From contig JAACTB010000009.1 of the NCBI GenBank assembly GCA_009993605.1, positions 186,001-250,000 of the forward strand: DNA of 64,000 nucleotides. The letters are read 5' to 3'. The notes beneath the pieces were generated by a model, which saw only the letters and a list, made by a program, of their open reading frames with translations, was not told the DNA's origin and did not search any database. The position numbers and the translations under genes were made by a program. Below are positions 45,449 to 52,670 of this stretch, in pieces. The stretch comes from Erythrobacter sp. (GTDB lineage: Bacteria; Pseudomonadota; Alphaproteobacteria; Sphingomonadales; Sphingomonadaceae). Numbering within the stretch: the stretch's first letter is position 1; the number at the start of each line of letters is the position of its first letter.

Positions 45449-45852
45449 TATTTCATCCTCATCGTTTCAAGCATCAGCTGCTTGGCGGTCGAGAGGGCCT
45501 CGACCATGTTGGAATACTGGCGCGAGGCTTCGAGCATCTCGACCATCTCGGCGTTCTCATCGACCGGGGCTTCCCAGACATCGCCGTTCTCGTCGGCGAG
45601 CGGGTGTCCGGGATCGTGGCGGCGGATCGGCGCGACATCCTCGCGCACCACGCCGCCGACGCGGACCGAGGACATCCCCGTCGCATTGTTCAGTTCCTCG
45701 GCGAAGACCGTGCGCATCGGGCGATAGGCTTCCGCTTCGCTGCCCGCGACCGAACCGGCATTGGCGAGATTGGACGCCGCGGTGTTCATCCGCACGAGCT
45801 GTGCGGACATGGCGCGATGGCCCATGTCGAAGAAGGAGGTGGGACCGGGCAT
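45448..45852 (-). CDS. flgC: Proximal rod protein FlgC
   Basis: A 134-residue rod protein of normal size. The N-terminal [23 protein letters not shown] and the C-terminal [34 protein letters not shown] fit FlgC. It follows flgB by 3 bp. Confidence 0.93.
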   Translation of the reverse strand: MPGPTSFFDMGHRAMSAQLVRMNTAASNLANAGSVAGSEAEAYRPMRTVFAEELNNATGMSSVRVGGVVREDVAPIRRHDPGHPLADENGDVWEAPVDENAEMVEMLEASRQYSNMVEALSTAKQLMLETMRMK

Positions 45853-45855
45853 CTC

Positions 45856-46203
45856 TTATTCTCCCCTGATCGCGCGGGTCACGGTTTCGACCCGTCCGCG
45901 CAGGAAGTTGAGCGTGGCGGTGTAGGCGACGGCGTTTTCCGCGAAGGCGGTCTGCTCGGTCGCCATTTCGACGGTGTTGCCGTCGAGGCTCGCCATGGTG
46001 GGGATGCGATACTTGACCGCGCCTTCGCTGGCCCGCTCGGCTTCGACGCCGCCGAGCCGCGCCTGAAGCGCGCTGCCGAAATCGACGTCGCGCGCCTTGT
46101 AGCCGGGCGTCGCTGCGTTCGCGATGTTGGAGCCGAGCACGCTCATGCGCTGCGACCGGATTTCCAGGGCGGCGCCGTGGATACCGAACAGTCCTTCGCT
46201 CAT
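45856..46203 (-). CDS. flgB: Proximal rod protein FlgB
   Basis: A 115-residue rod protein: GLFGIHGAALEIRSQRMSVLGSNIANAATPGYKARDVDF at the N-terminus and NTVEMATEQTAFAENAVAYTATLNFLRGRVETV at the C-terminus. It is the first gene of the minus-strand flgB-motB unit, 58 bp from a sigma-54 promoter. The ATG at 46203 gives normal length; the longer open frame upstream is not protein-like. Confidence 0.92.
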   Translation of the reverse strand: MSEGLFGIHGAALEIRSQRMSVLGSNIANAATPGYKARDVDFGSALQARLGGVEAERASEGAVKYRIPTMASLDGNTVEMATEQTAFAENAVAYTATLNFLRGRVETVTRAIRGE

Positions 46204-46261
46204 TTGTGCCTCCCGATACTGCCCGGACGATCCAGGCGCGATTGATTGCGCGAGAGGGGTA

Positions 46262-46277
46262 AGCAACAGGCGTGCCA
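46262..46277 (-). promoter_or_regulatory. Sigma-54 promoter for the flgBCDEFGHIJKL-motAB operon
   Basis: Read on the minus strand, TGGCACG-CCTG-TTGCT matches the sigma-54 consensus (TGGCACG-N4-TTGCW) exactly, with the -12 element about 59 bp before the flgB start. Expression therefore probably needs RpoN and an enhancer-binding activator. Confidence 0.8.
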
Positions 46278-46320
46278 AAACCGCCAAGACCCTCCCCAGG
46301 CGGCAAGCCGGCAGGCGGAA

Positions 46321-46336
46321 CGGCAAGGGTTTGCCG
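46321..46336. promoter_or_regulatory. Inverted repeat CGGCAA-N4-TTGCCG, probable activator site for the flgB promoter
   Basis: A perfect 6-bp inverted repeat with a 4-base spacer lies 44 bp upstream of the flgB sigma-54 promoter. Further CGGCAA half-sites are at about 46301 and 46342. The same repeat occurs after flgA and inside fliK. The location fits a binding site for an FlbD/FleQ-type activator; the protein is not identified. Confidence 0.5.
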
Positions 46337-46426
46337 GAAGGCGGCAAATGTCGGCCACGGGGTAAATCGCCGCTTTCCGGGGCCGTTCTTCCGCTCGAGA
46401 ATTCACGCGACGGGAGTTCGCCCGAC

Positions 46427-47122
46427 ATGCAACACTGGTTCGATCCGATCGCGATCGGCATCGTCTTTCTGGGTACGCTGGCTGCCACCGTGTTGCGCTG
46501 CGGCCTGGTCGATGCGCGCCTGGCTCTCGCGACCGTGCGCAGCCTCGTCCGGCCCGCCTTCGACCCCGTCCAGGCGAGGGCCGAGGTGGCCAAGCAGATC
46601 ACCGAGATCGCGAGCGACGGTTTCCTGCGCGCCGAGCCGCGCCATTTCGGCGATCAGGAATTCGACCGGCTGGCGGATATCCTGATCAGCCAGCGTTCGG
46701 CGGCATCGCTCCACGACGAGCACAGCAAATATCGCAGCCGCCGCGCCGATATCGCGAGCCGCGCGGTCCGCTTTCTCGATTGCGCAGCCGAGCTCGCGCC
46801 GGTCATGGGCCTGGCGGGCACGCTGATCGCGCTGGGATCGTCGCGCGGCGGAGGCGCCGTCACCGGTGCGGCAGCGGGCGGCCTGGTCGAATCGATCGCA
46901 ATGGCGGTGGTGACGACGCTGTACGGCCTGCTCGCGGCCAATTTCCTGTTCGCCCCGCTCTCCAACGCGGTCCAGCGCCGGGCCCGGGCCGAAGAGCGCG
47001 ATCGCGACGCCGTGCTCGACTGGCTCGAGAACGGTGTGCGCGGTATCGACGGCAAGGCCGCCGCGCATCCGGGCGAAGGCGATGCTTCTCCAGTCAAAAC
47101 CCCCAAGGCGAAGGCCGCGTGA
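46427..47122 (+). CDS. MotA/TolQ/ExbB family proton-channel protein in the flagellar island
   Basis: A 231-residue membrane protein with an ExbB/TolQ-like three-helix layout: one N-terminal helix (about 5-25), a charged cytoplasmic region (about 35-115), then ELAPVMGLAGTLIALG and GGLVESIAMAVVTTLYGLLAANFLF. It has the family's GLAGT and the TTLYGLLAAN stretch. It is shorter than the motA product at 37437 and differs from it. It is followed, with a 4-bp overlap, by a one-helix partner. The pair lies between flgB and flgA, so a role in flagellar function or assembly is likely but unproven. Confidence 0.8.
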   Translation: MQHWFDPIAIGIVFLGTLAATVLRCGLVDARLALATVRSLVRPAFDPVQARAEVAKQITEIASDGFLRAEPRHFGDQEFDRLADILISQRSAASLHDEHSKYRSRRADIASRAVRFLDCAAELAPVMGLAGTLIALGSSRGGGAVTGAAAGGLVESIAMAVVTTLYGLLAANFLFAPLSNAVQRRARAEERDRDAVLDWLENGVRGIDGKAAAHPGEGDASPVKTPKAKAA

Positions 47123-47547
47123 TCGCGCGTCTGGGATCGGGCTGGCAGACGATTACCGCCGATCTGGCGCTGATCCTGTTCCTCGTCACCGCACAGGCGA
47201 CCGTGTCCGAACCGGCCATGTCGGGCGACATAGCGCCTTCGCAGGCATCCAAGCCCGCACCCGTCCCTTCTCCCACTCCCCACGCCATCGAAGGCTCCGG
47301 GATGGCCGTGTTTCGCCCCGGCCCCGGGCTCGATCTCGCGGCCTGGCTCGCGGAGACGCGCACCGACGATCGCCAGAGCGTCACCGCGATCGTCCGCTTC
47401 CCCGCGGACGGACGCAGCGCGGCAATGGGCCGGGCCGAACGCCTGATGGCGGCGCTCGAAAAGGCAGGAGCACGCCCGCGCCTGGTCATCGAACCCGCTC
47501 AGGAGGCCGAAAGCCTGGTCGTGATCGGGTATGAAGGTGCGCCCTGA
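47119..47547 (+). CDS. ExbD/TolR/MotB-like one-helix partner protein
   Basis: A 142-residue protein with a single N-terminal membrane helix containing an aspartate at its start (Asp15 in ITADLALILFLVTAQA), like the proton-carrying aspartate of ExbD, TolR and MotB. After a Pro-rich linker comes a small periplasmic domain with TAIVRFPADGRSAAMGRAERLMAALEKAGA, which resembles the ExbD/TolR alpha-beta fold more than an OmpA domain. GTG start overlapping the previous stop. No close named family is recognised, so this is inferred from topology and context. Confidence 0.6.
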   Translation: MIARLGSGWQTITADLALILFLVTAQATVSEPAMSGDIAPSQASKPAPVPSPTPHAIEGSGMAVFRPGPGLDLAAWLAETRTDDRQSVTAIVRFPADGRSAAMGRAERLMAALEKAGARPRLVIEPAQEAESLVVIGYEGAP

Positions 47548-47563
47548 CCGCCTGTACCAGCGC

Positions 47564-47579
47564 TGGCACGGCTCTTGCT
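47564..47579 (+). promoter_or_regulatory. Sigma-54 promoter for flgA
   Basis: TGGCACG-GCTC-TTGCT is a perfect -24/-12 sigma-54 promoter, with its last base 38 bp before the flgA start and just after the stop of the upstream gene. It probably drives flgA and possibly flgM-flgN. Confidence 0.82.
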
Positions 47580-47617
47580 TATATTCGTGCATGTCCCTTT
47601 CACGCAAAGGATTTGCC

Positions 47618-48154
47618 ATGAGCATTCCCCATTTCGCCCTTCGCCATGCCCCGCTTGGGCTTGCCCTCCTCGCCGCCCCCGTTCTGGCTGCGGCTCCTAT
47701 GGATCTTTCGATCATCGACCGCGCCGTCGCCGATTTCACCGGTGCGCCGCAGGGCCAGCCGGGCGGCGCCAAGCTGCCGGTCGACCGGCGCCTGCGCCTC
47801 GACCCGTGCAACGGCCCGCTCGATCTGAGTTGGTTCGGCCGCGATCAGCGTTCGGTCCAGGTGACCTGTCCCCAGAGCGGCTGGAAGATCTACGTCGCCG
47901 TCGACGGTGCGGCATCGACGCCCGCCCGCGGCAGCGCGCAGACGAGCGGTTTCGCAGCTGGAACCATCGTCAATCGCGGCGAAGGCGTGACGATTCTGGC
48001 GCGCGGCAGCGGCTTCACGTTGACGCGTCAGGGCGAGGCGCTGGAAGCGGGTGCCATGGGCGAATGGATCAAGATCAGGCCCGTGGGAGACAAGAAGGCA
48101 GTGCTGCGCGCTCAGGTGCTGCGGCCCGGTCAGGTCGGCATGGAATTGCCGTAG
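47618..48154 (+). CDS. flgA: Flagella basal body P-ring formation protein FlgA
   Basis: A periplasmic chaperone for P-ring (FlgI) assembly. The 178-residue protein has a signal peptide (HAPLGLALLAAPVLAAAP) and the FlgA pattern: KLPVDRRLRLDPCNGPL and VQVTCPQSGWKIYVAVD, then a SAF-like domain with IVNRGEGVTILARGSGFTL and KAVLRAQVLRPGQV. The ATG at 47618 has AAAGGA seven bases upstream; the ATG at 47591 is an alternative. A sigma-54 promoter lies upstream. Confidence 0.85.
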   Translation: MSIPHFALRHAPLGLALLAAPVLAAAPMDLSIIDRAVADFTGAPQGQPGGAKLPVDRRLRLDPCNGPLDLSWFGRDQRSVQVTCPQSGWKIYVAVDGAASTPARGSAQTSGFAAGTIVNRGEGVTILARGSGFTLTRQGEALEAGAMGEWIKIRPVGDKKAVLRAQVLRPGQVGMELP

Positions 48155-48171
48155 CGGCAAAAAAATTGCCG
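48155..48171. promoter_or_regulatory. Inverted repeat CGGCAA-N5-TTGCCG directly after flgA
   Basis: The 17-bp element CGGCAAAAAAATTGCCG begins at the base after the flgA stop. It matches the repeat near the flgB promoter apart from one extra spacer base. It could be an activator site, or a weak hairpin after flgA. No T-run follows, which argues against a simple terminator. Confidence 0.45.
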
Positions 48172-48177
48172 GGCCGT

Positions 48178-48203
48178 TAAAATCGGTGCGGCGGTGCCGT
48201 TCT
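48178..48203 (+). promoter_or_regulatory. FliA (sigma-28)-like promoter for flgM
   Basis: TAAA, 14 bases, then GCCGTTCT resembles the sigma-28 consensus TAAA-N15-GCCGATAA with three mismatches and one base short in the spacer. It lies 30 bp before the flgM start. flgM is a classic sigma-28 target, which is why this weak match is listed. Confidence 0.3.
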
Positions 48204-48232
48204 ACTGATCGAACAGACAGCGGAGCGTTACC

Positions 48233-48517
48233 ATGCGTATCGGATCAGTGGACCTTTCAGGAGCAATCTCGCGTGCAAACGCAGCCGTAACTCCTGCCGG
48301 TCGCGCCGCCTCCTCGCAGAAAGCGGCAAGCGACCCCCGTTCCGCACAGGCCCCCATTTCGACTTCGGTTTCGACTGCCGGATCGTCCGCCCCGATCGAC
48401 CAGGATCGGGTGAAGGAAATCCGCAAGGCGCTCGAGACCGGCAAATATCCCCTTGTCCCCGCCCAGATCGCCGATGCGCTGATCGCGGCAGAACTTTACG
48501 GGAAGATCGCGCGATGA
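48233..48517 (+). CDS. flgM: Anti-sigma-28 factor FlgM
   Basis: A 94-residue protein that binds FliA until the hook is complete and is then exported. The N-terminal half is Ser/Ala-rich and disordered, and the C-terminal half has the sigma-binding DQDRVKEIRKALETGKYPLVPAQIADALIAAEL. It overlaps flgN by 4 bp. Its target fliA is 3.4 kb downstream. Confidence 0.9.
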   Translation: MRIGSVDLSGAISRANAAVTPAGRAASSQKAASDPRSAQAPISTSVSTAGSSAPIDQDRVKEIRKALETGKYPLVPAQIADALIAAELYGKIAR

Positions 48518-48849
48518 GCCGCACCAAGGAAGTCCTCACCACGCTGCGGCAAATGCTTGCCCTGCTCGAAGGCGAACGGCAGGCGCTTGCCGCCATGGAT
48601 CTCGACCGGATTTCCAATTGCACGTCGGGCAAGATGCAGATCTGCGAAAAGCTGGAAGCGGTCGAGCGCGCCGATCTGGACGAGGAATGCCTCGGCCTGC
48701 TCGACGCGGTCAAGCGCCTCAACGAAATCAACCGCCGCCTACGCAATCTCATCGCGACCAATGTGCAGAACCGCCTCAGCGCCCTGACCGGTTCCGGCCA
48801 GGCCTATGCCGCCGCGCCCCGCGCCGCCTATATGGCCGCACACGCCTGA
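48514..48849 (+). CDS. flgN: Export chaperone FlgN
   Basis: A 111-residue helical protein, expected to guard FlgK and FlgL before export. LRQMLALLEGERQALAAMDLDRI and ERADLDEECLGLLDAVKRLNEINRRLRNLIATNV match the coiled-coil pattern of FlgN. The last 20 residues are low-complexity. The position after flgM is the usual one for this chaperone. Confidence 0.82.
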   Translation: MSRTKEVLTTLRQMLALLEGERQALAAMDLDRISNCTSGKMQICEKLEAVERADLDEECLGLLDAVKRLNEINRRLRNLIATNVQNRLSALTGSGQAYAAAPRAAYMAAHA

Positions 48850-48872
48850 TCGCTTCCGCGTGCCAAGCTAAT

Positions 48873-48888
48873 TGGCACGCCTCTTGCT
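48873..48888 (+). promoter_or_regulatory. Sigma-54 promoter for the transglycosylase-flhA-fliA operon
   Basis: TGGCACG-CCTC-TTGCT is a perfect sigma-54 promoter whose last base is 33 bp before the GTG start of the lytic transglycosylase. Its -24 element is also the right arm of an 8-bp inverted repeat (left arm 48859-48866), which could fold the upstream flgN message. flgN ends just before it. Confidence 0.8.
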
Positions 48889-48921
48889 GACATTGCCCGG
48901 TAAGCCAAACCGGGAGGCCGT

Positions 48922-49782
48922 GTGCCCACTGTCAGTCCAGTCCAGACCAGTAGCGTCCAGTCCGCGATTTCGCGGGCGGCGCAGCGTACGGGGGTCGATT
49001 TCGACTATCTCGTCGCCCAGGCGCGGCTGGAATCCGGGCTCGACCCTTCGGCCAAGGCGCGGACCTCCAGCGCGTCGGGCCTGTATCAGTTCATCGATTC
49101 CACTTGGCTCAACACGCTCGACCGGCATGGAGCCAAGCACGGCATGGCCTGGGCCGACGATGCGATCGGCCCCGGTGGCCGCGTCGCCGATCCGGCCACG
49201 CGCTCGCATTTGCTTTCGCTCCGCTACGATGCCGACACCGCATCGCTCATGGCGGCGGAGCTGACGCGCGACAACGCCAACGGCCTGCGCGCGCATCTGG
49301 GGCGCGAACCGCAACCGCCCGAACTCTATCTTGCGCATTTCCTCGGCCTCAACGGCGCGCAGCGCTTCCTCGGCGCGCTCGACAGCAATCCGAACCAGTC
49401 CGCCGCCGCCTTAATGCCGCAGGCGGCCAGCGCCAATCGTGCGATCTTCTATTCGGGCGGCACCCCGCGCTCGGTCGGCGAAGTCATGCAGGTGATGCGC
49501 GACAAGGTCGCCGCCGCTTATGGGCAGGACGGATTCCCGCAGACCTTCTCGGCCAGCGACCCGCAATTCGCAGGCTTCGTACCGCCCGCCAGCTACACCG
49601 CGCACAGCGCCGCCTTCGCCAATGGTGGCCAGGCGCCCGCACCGGCCCCATCCGGCCCCGCCCCGCGCCCGTCCATGGCGGACACGCTCAAGGCGACCTT
49701 CGCGGGCAGCGATCCCATCTCCAACCGCGCGACTCAGAAAGTCGCCGCGGCCTACGGTAAATTCAAGGCCTTCGGACTATGA
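48922..49782 (+). CDS. Flagellar lytic transglycosylase (SLT domain) without signal peptide
   Basis: A 286-residue protein with an N-terminal SLT-like domain (about residues 15-175: VDFDYLVAQARLESGLDPSA, catalytic Glu37; SGLYQFIDSTW; YLAHFLGLNGA). A Pro/Ala-rich tail of about 100 residues follows. No Sec signal peptide is visible, so export may use the flagellar system or another route. It likely opens peptidoglycan for the rod, replacing the missing enzymatic half of FlgJ. GTG start; overlaps flhA by 4 bp. Confidence 0.82.
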   Translation: MPTVSPVQTSSVQSAISRAAQRTGVDFDYLVAQARLESGLDPSAKARTSSASGLYQFIDSTWLNTLDRHGAKHGMAWADDAIGPGGRVADPATRSHLLSLRYDADTASLMAAELTRDNANGLRAHLGREPQPPELYLAHFLGLNGAQRFLGALDSNPNQSAAALMPQAASANRAIFYSGGTPRSVGEVMQVMRDKVAAAYGQDGFPQTFSASDPQFAGFVPPASYTAHSAAFANGGQAPAPAPSGPAPRPSMADTLKATFAGSDPISNRATQKVAAAYGKFKAFGL

Positions 49783-51905
49783 CATTGCGCAACGCCTTCA
49801 GCCCGGCGCTCGCGCTGCCGATCGGCATTCTCACCATCATCCTGCTGTTGGTCATGCCGATCCCCGCGATCCTGCTCGACCTGTTCTTCGTGCTCAACAT
49901 CGCGCTGTCGGTCTCTGTCCTGATGGCGGCGATGAACGCGCAGAAGCCGCTCGATTTCTCCAGCTTCCCCTCGGTCCTCCTCTTCGCGACGCTGCTCAGG
50001 CTCGCGCTCAACGTCGCTTCGACCCGCATCGTGCTTCTGAACGGGCATGAAGGCGGCGCGGCGGCGGGCAAGGTGATCGAGGCGTTCGGAGAATTCCTCA
50101 TCGGCGGCAATTTCGCCGTCGGCATCTTCGTCTTCCTCATCCTGATGATCATCAACCTGATGGTCGTGACCAAGGGCGCGGGCCGCGTGTCCGAAGTGTC
50201 CGCGCGCTTCACCCTCGACGCTCTGCCCGGCAAGCAGATGGCGATCGACAGCGATCTCGCCGCCGGGCTGATGACCGCCGAAGAGGCCAAGGCCCGCCGC
50301 CGCGAGGTCGCGACCGAGGCCGATTTCTACGGTTCGATGGACGGTGCCAGCAAGTTCGTGAAGGGCGATGCGGTCGCAGCCCTGTTGATCCTGCTGATCA
50401 ACGTCGTTGCCGGCCTGGTGCTGGGCATGACCAGCCATGGCCTGTCCGCGGGCGAGGCGGGCGCGCTCTATGTCACGCTGGCCGTGGGCGACGCGCTGGT
50501 CGCTTCGGTCCCGGCGCTGCTGCTCTCGATCGCCGCCGCCGTGATCGTGACCCGCGTGTCCGACACGCGCGACCTGACGGGCCAGATCGGCGGCCAGTTC
50601 GCCGATCCCAAGATCTGGCTGCCCGTCGCCTGCATCCTGTTCGCCATCGGCTGCATCCCGGCCATGCCGCAGATGATCTTCCTGCCCCTTTCCGGCGGCG
50701 CCTTCATGCTGTGGCGCGCCTTGAGGAACCGCAAGGCGATCCAGGAAGCCTATGTGGAGCCGGTCGCCGCGCCCGATCCTTCGAAGATCACGATCGACGA
50801 GGTGACCGACCAGACGCTGGTGACGATCCAGCTCGGCTATGGCCTGATCCATCTGACGGACGAGAAGCACGGCGCGCCGCTGATCGCGCGCCTCACCGGC
50901 CTGCGCAAGCAGATGTGCCAGAATTTCGGCTTCGTGGTCCCGCCCTTCCGCATCGAGGACAGTTTCGAGGTCGATCCCGAAGGCTATCGCATCACGCTCG
51001 GCGGGTCGCCGATCGGCAGCGGGAAATTGCGCGCCAATCGCCTGCTCGCCATCGACACCGGCGAAGTCATGCACAGTCATGCCGTGCCGGGCGAGGCGAC
51101 GGTCGATCCCAGCTTTGGCTGCCCGGCACTCTGGATCGAGGCGGGATCGCGCGATCTGGCCGTGGCGGAAGGCTATCTGGTGGTCGATGCCGAAAGCGTC
51201 ATCGCGACGCAGATCAGCCAGTTGCTCGCCGGTCGCGCCGCCGATCTCCTCGGCCCCGACCAGGTGCGCGACCTCGTCGATTTCCTGCGCGGTCGCCATG
51301 GCCAGCTGATCGAGACCGTCACGCCGCAGCCGCTGTCGCTGGCAGCGCTGACGCGGGTGCTCAAATCTCTCCTGCTCGATGGAATTTCGCTGCGTCATGC
51401 GCTGCGCATCTTCTCCAGCCTGTCCCAGGCCGCACAGCAGACCAACGAGCACGAACGCCTGATCGACCTTATCCGCGCCGATCTGGGATCGATGCTGGTG
51501 GGCGACATCTGCCCGCCCGACGCCAAGCTGCCCGTCATCACCCTTGCCGCTCAGCTCGAAGAGATGGTGGTCGGCGGAATGCAGGACCCGGCGAGCGGCG
51601 AGATCATCATCGAGCCCGACCTTGCCCGATCCATCGGCGAGCGCATCGGCGCCATCCTGCAACAGCGCCACCCCGACGCGACGGCCCCGGCCCTGATCGT
51701 CCAGCCCCGCGCCCGCCGCGCGCTGGCCGGGCTGCTGAAGCTGCGCGCACCGGGCGTGGTGGTGCTCTCGATCAACGAACTTCCTTCCGCCCAGCCGATC
51801 GAGGTGATCGCGGTGATCGGCGGCGAAAGCCCTGAAATCCCGGCCTCCGATCCTGGCGCCCAGTCCACCGCCTACAGCCCCGAAATGGAGACACTCGCGG
51901 CATGA
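49779..51905 (+). CDS. flhA: Flagellar export apparatus protein FlhA
   Basis: A 708-residue core component of the type III export gate. Eight membrane helices fill the first about 330 residues (PIGILTIILLLVMPIPAILLD and others), with the FHIPEP signature region FPSVLLFATLLRLALNVASTR. The C-terminal cytoplasmic domain (about 350-690) binds chaperone-substrate complexes; PVITLAAQLEEMV and LPSAQPIEVIAVIG lie there. The stop overlaps the fliA start. Confidence 0.96.
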   Translation: MTLRNAFSPALALPIGILTIILLLVMPIPAILLDLFFVLNIALSVSVLMAAMNAQKPLDFSSFPSVLLFATLLRLALNVASTRIVLLNGHEGGAAAGKVIEAFGEFLIGGNFAVGIFVFLILMIINLMVVTKGAGRVSEVSARFTLDALPGKQMAIDSDLAAGLMTAEEAKARRREVATEADFYGSMDGASKFVKGDAVAALLILLINVVAGLVLGMTSHGLSAGEAGALYVTLAVGDALVASVPALLLSIAAAVIVTRVSDTRDLTGQIGGQFADPKIWLPVACILFAIGCIPAMPQMIFLPLSGGAFMLWRALRNRKAIQEAYVEPVAAPDPSKITIDEVTDQTLVTIQLGYGLIHLTDEKHGAPLIARLTGLRKQMCQNFGFVVPPFRIEDSFEVDPEGYRITLGGSPIGSGKLRANRLLAIDTGEVMHSHAVPGEATVDPSFGCPALWIEAGSRDLAVAEGYLVVDAESVIATQISQLLAGRAADLLGPDQVRDLVDFLRGRHGQLIETVTPQPLSLAALTRVLKSLLLDGISLRHALRIFSSLSQAAQQTNEHERLIDLIRADLGSMLVGDICPPDAKLPVITLAAQLEEMVVGGMQDPASGEIIIEPDLARSIGERIGAILQQRHPDATAPALIVQPRARRALAGLLKLRAPGVVVLSINELPSAQPIEVIAVIGGESPEIPASDPGAQSTAYSPEMETLAA

Positions 51906-52639
51906 AGCACGACCATTCCTCCTTCACCGCGCAATCGACCGCGAAGCGAGCCTATGGCACCGACGCGACCGCGCGGATCGCCCAGTTCATGCCGATGGTC
52001 CGTAAGCTGGCGTGGTATTACGAGAGCAGCTGCGGCGGATCGCTCGACGTCGACGATTTGCAGCAGGCGGGCCTGATCGCGCTGACCGAATGCGCCCAGC
52101 GCCACGATCGGCCGAACGACGACGGCTTTGCCGCCTATGCCAAGATGCGGGTGCGCGGCGCGATGATCGACCTCTTGCGCAGCCAGTCCAATCTGGCGCG
52201 CGGGGCGGCGGCGCTCGGCCGCAGGATCGAGCGCGCGGCAGACGAATTGCGCGATCAGCTCAAACGCGATCCTTCGCCCAAGGAGCTGGCGCGCGCGCTC
52301 GGCCTCTCGCTCGACGAACTGCACGAGGCGCGGATGCAACTCGCCACCTCGACTCACTCGATCGACGACATGTATTCCGACAGCGATGCCGCCTTCGGCA
52401 GTGACGAGCCGGACGCCGAGGCCGGCCTGTTGCAAATGGAGGATCGCGAGACGCTGATCGAGGCCATCGCCGCCCTTCCCGAGCGCCTGCAACTCATCGT
52501 GAAGCTGCATTTCGTCGAGGAACTGAACCTCACCGAAATCGCCGCCATCCTCGATATCAGCGTGCCGCGCGTGCACCAGCTGAAATCCTCCGCGCTCGAG
52601 AAACTGCGCCTCAAGATTGCAGGATCGGACGAAGACTGA
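51902..52639 (+). CDS. fliA: Flagellar sigma factor FliA (sigma-28)
   Basis: A 245-residue sigma factor for late flagellar and chemotaxis genes. Region 2 has MVRKLAWYYESSCGGSLDVDDLQQAGLIALTE and RVRGAMIDLLRSQ; region 3 has RDPSPKELARALGL; region 4 has LPERLQLIVKLHFVEELNLTEIAAIL with the recognition helix VPRVHQLKSSAL. It is translated with flhA (ATGA overlap) and controlled by FlgM, encoded upstream. Confidence 0.93.
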   Translation: MKHDHSSFTAQSTAKRAYGTDATARIAQFMPMVRKLAWYYESSCGGSLDVDDLQQAGLIALTECAQRHDRPNDDGFAAYAKMRVRGAMIDLLRSQSNLARGAAALGRRIERAADELRDQLKRDPSPKELARALGLSLDELHEARMQLATSTHSIDDMYSDSDAAFGSDEPDAEAGLLQMEDRETLIEAIAALPERLQLIVKLHFVEELNLTEIAAILDISVPRVHQLKSSALEKLRLKIAGSDED

Positions 52640-52648
52640 CCGCGCGCA

Positions 52649-52666
52649 GCCCCCCTAACCGGGGGC
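52649..52666. terminator. Hairpin between convergent fliA and the LuxR-type gene
   Basis: GCCCCC, six bases, GGGGGC forms a 6-bp GC stem starting 10 bp after the fliA stop and ending 5 bp before the end of the convergent regulator gene. No T-tract follows on either strand, so its strength as a terminator is uncertain. Confidence 0.5.
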
Positions 52667-52670
52667 CGCA

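Noticed and set aside
46427-47122. Protein considered as the flagellar MotA itself
   Set aside because: A full four-helix MotA followed by MotB is present at 36608-38300; this protein has only three helices and its partner lacks a peptidoglycan-binding domain.
48155-48171. Inverted repeat after flgA considered as a rho-independent terminator
   Set aside because: No T-run follows, the stem is only six pairs, and the same dyad occurs upstream of the flgB promoter, which favours a regulatory site.
49752-51671. Minus-strand open frame of 639 codons
   Set aside because: It is the antisense shadow of flhA, rich in Asp, Arg, Gln and His as expected for antisense of GC-rich coding DNA.
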